Shown here: positions 14,028 through 14,378 of the stretch, piece after piece
How positions within the stretch are numbered: the stretch's first letter is position 1
Layout of the letters: each line of letters starts with the position of its first letter
Assembly (NCBI GenBank): GCA_023430825.1
Contig: JAEYYL010000096.1
Coordinates: 1 to 14,378, forward strand
DNA length: 14,378 bases
Reading direction: 5' to 3'
DNA from: Verrucomicrobiota bacterium
GTDB taxonomy: Bacteria; Verrucomicrobiota; Verrucomicrobiia; Opitutales; Opitutaceae
The notes under the pieces: generated by a model
What the model was told of the DNA's origin: nothing
The model's input: the letters and a program-made list of their open reading frames with translations, nothing else
The model's database searches: none
Program-made: the position numbers and the translations under genes

Positions 14028-14378
14028 GTGCCCCCGTCCACCGGTCCCGTGCCCGTCACGGGTCGCGCGCGTCGCGTCCTGCAGGACGACCCGCAACCGA
14101 CCTTCTTCACGTCCGCCATCGACGGGGCGCCGCGCTGGACCATCGGCGTCCTGACCGCCGTGCAGGCCGCGGCGCTGTCGCTGCTGACGCTCGCCGTGCC
14201 GGCCGTCGCGGTGTTCGTCGCGACGTCGTCCGACCCCGCGAACGCCGAGGTCGCCTGGACGCGGGCCGTCGTGGTCGCGACCAACCTGTGGCTCCTCGCG
14301 CACGGTGTGCCCGCCGTGCTCGGGGGAGCCACGGTGTCGGTCGTGCCCCTGGGGCTGACGGCGCTCGCGGTCTTCACC
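14028..14378 (+). CDS. DUF6350-type (PerM-like) membrane protein, N-terminal fragment of actinobacterial origin
   Basis: From GTG 14028 a frame stays open for 117 codons to the window end. After a polar N-terminus (residues 1-38) there is APRWTIGVLTAVQAAALSLL and a hydrophobic helix to about residue 65, then NAEVAWTRAVVVATNLWLLA, HGVPAVLGGATVSVVPLGL and a second helix cut by the window edge. The LWLLAHGVP and VPLGLTALA blocks match my recollection of DUF6350 proteins (sometimes named cell division protein PerM), membrane proteins of Actinomycetota commonly encoded near sucCD and purNH. Function is not established. Codon use shifts here to G-ending codons (GTG, CTG, GCG, ACG) from the C-ending style of the rest of the window. 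The start is tentative, and nothing links it to the genes on the left. Confidence 0.65.
   Translation, partial: MPPSTGPVPVTGRARRVLQDDPQPTFFTSAIDGAPRWTIGVLTAVQAAALSLLTLAVPAVAVFVATSSDPANAEVAWTRAVVVATNLWLLAHGVPAVLGGATVSVVPLGLTALAVFT

Noticed and set aside
14015..14377. Minus-strand frame at the right edge as a gene
   Set aside because: Low-complexity Thr/Ala/Ser translation without motifs. The plus strand reads as a membrane protein with family-specific blocks.

Overview
The first 13.9 kb looks like chromosomal DNA from a high-GC member of the Verrucomicrobiota, most probably Opitutaceae. This is inferred from gene content (secreted PL10 pectate lyase, ThuA-like, GH5, Tat-exported metallo-hydrolase and amidohydrolase proteins beside a sodium:solute symporter), from the strongly C-ending codon use, and from translation starts that all lack a recognisable Shine-Dalgarno sequence. 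No rRNA, tRNA, CRISPR array or insertion-sequence transposase was seen.

Layout. Positions 2-277 hold the C-terminal end of a sodium:solute symporter. Convergent to it is a minus-strand group, read right to left: a membrane histidine kinase (1708-3513), a SAM methyltransferase resembling the mycobacterial phthiotriolone dimycocerosate methyltransferase (821-1639, possibly starting at 1711 in a 4-nt overlap), and a single-domain response regulator (305-679). Divergent from the kinase runs a long plus-strand series: PL10 pectate lyase (3769-5031), ThuA-like protein (5352-6299), a LytS/LytR-type kinase and regulator joined by an ATGA overlap (6552-7634, 7631-8410), a Tat-exported metallo-beta-lactamase-fold hydrolase (8644-9645), a GH5 glycoside hydrolase (9812-10867) and a secreted amidohydrolase (11404-12501). 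On the minus strand, a truncated nnrD and dprA form an ATGA-overlapping pair (13945-12516).

How the genes fit together. The secreted enzymes and the symporter suit growth on plant-type polysaccharide, with two signalling systems nearby. The spacers between most of these genes are 166 to 536 nt, so apart from the overlapping pairs they look like separate transcription units. The spacers carry several structured elements: a degenerate inverted repeat after the pectate lyase, nested hairpins after the ThuA-like gene, hairpins before the metallo-hydrolase, and two copies of a perfect 34-nt palindrome, 316 bp apart, between the GH5 and amidohydrolase genes.

The right end is not trustworthy as contiguous sequence. 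nnrD is cut by a 44-nt tract that is almost pure G (13946-13989). What follows is the start of a DUF6350-type membrane protein, a family typical of Actinomycetota. The simplest reading is an assembly or sequencing chimera. No complete new biological system is visible; the strongest unexplained signal is the palindrome pair.
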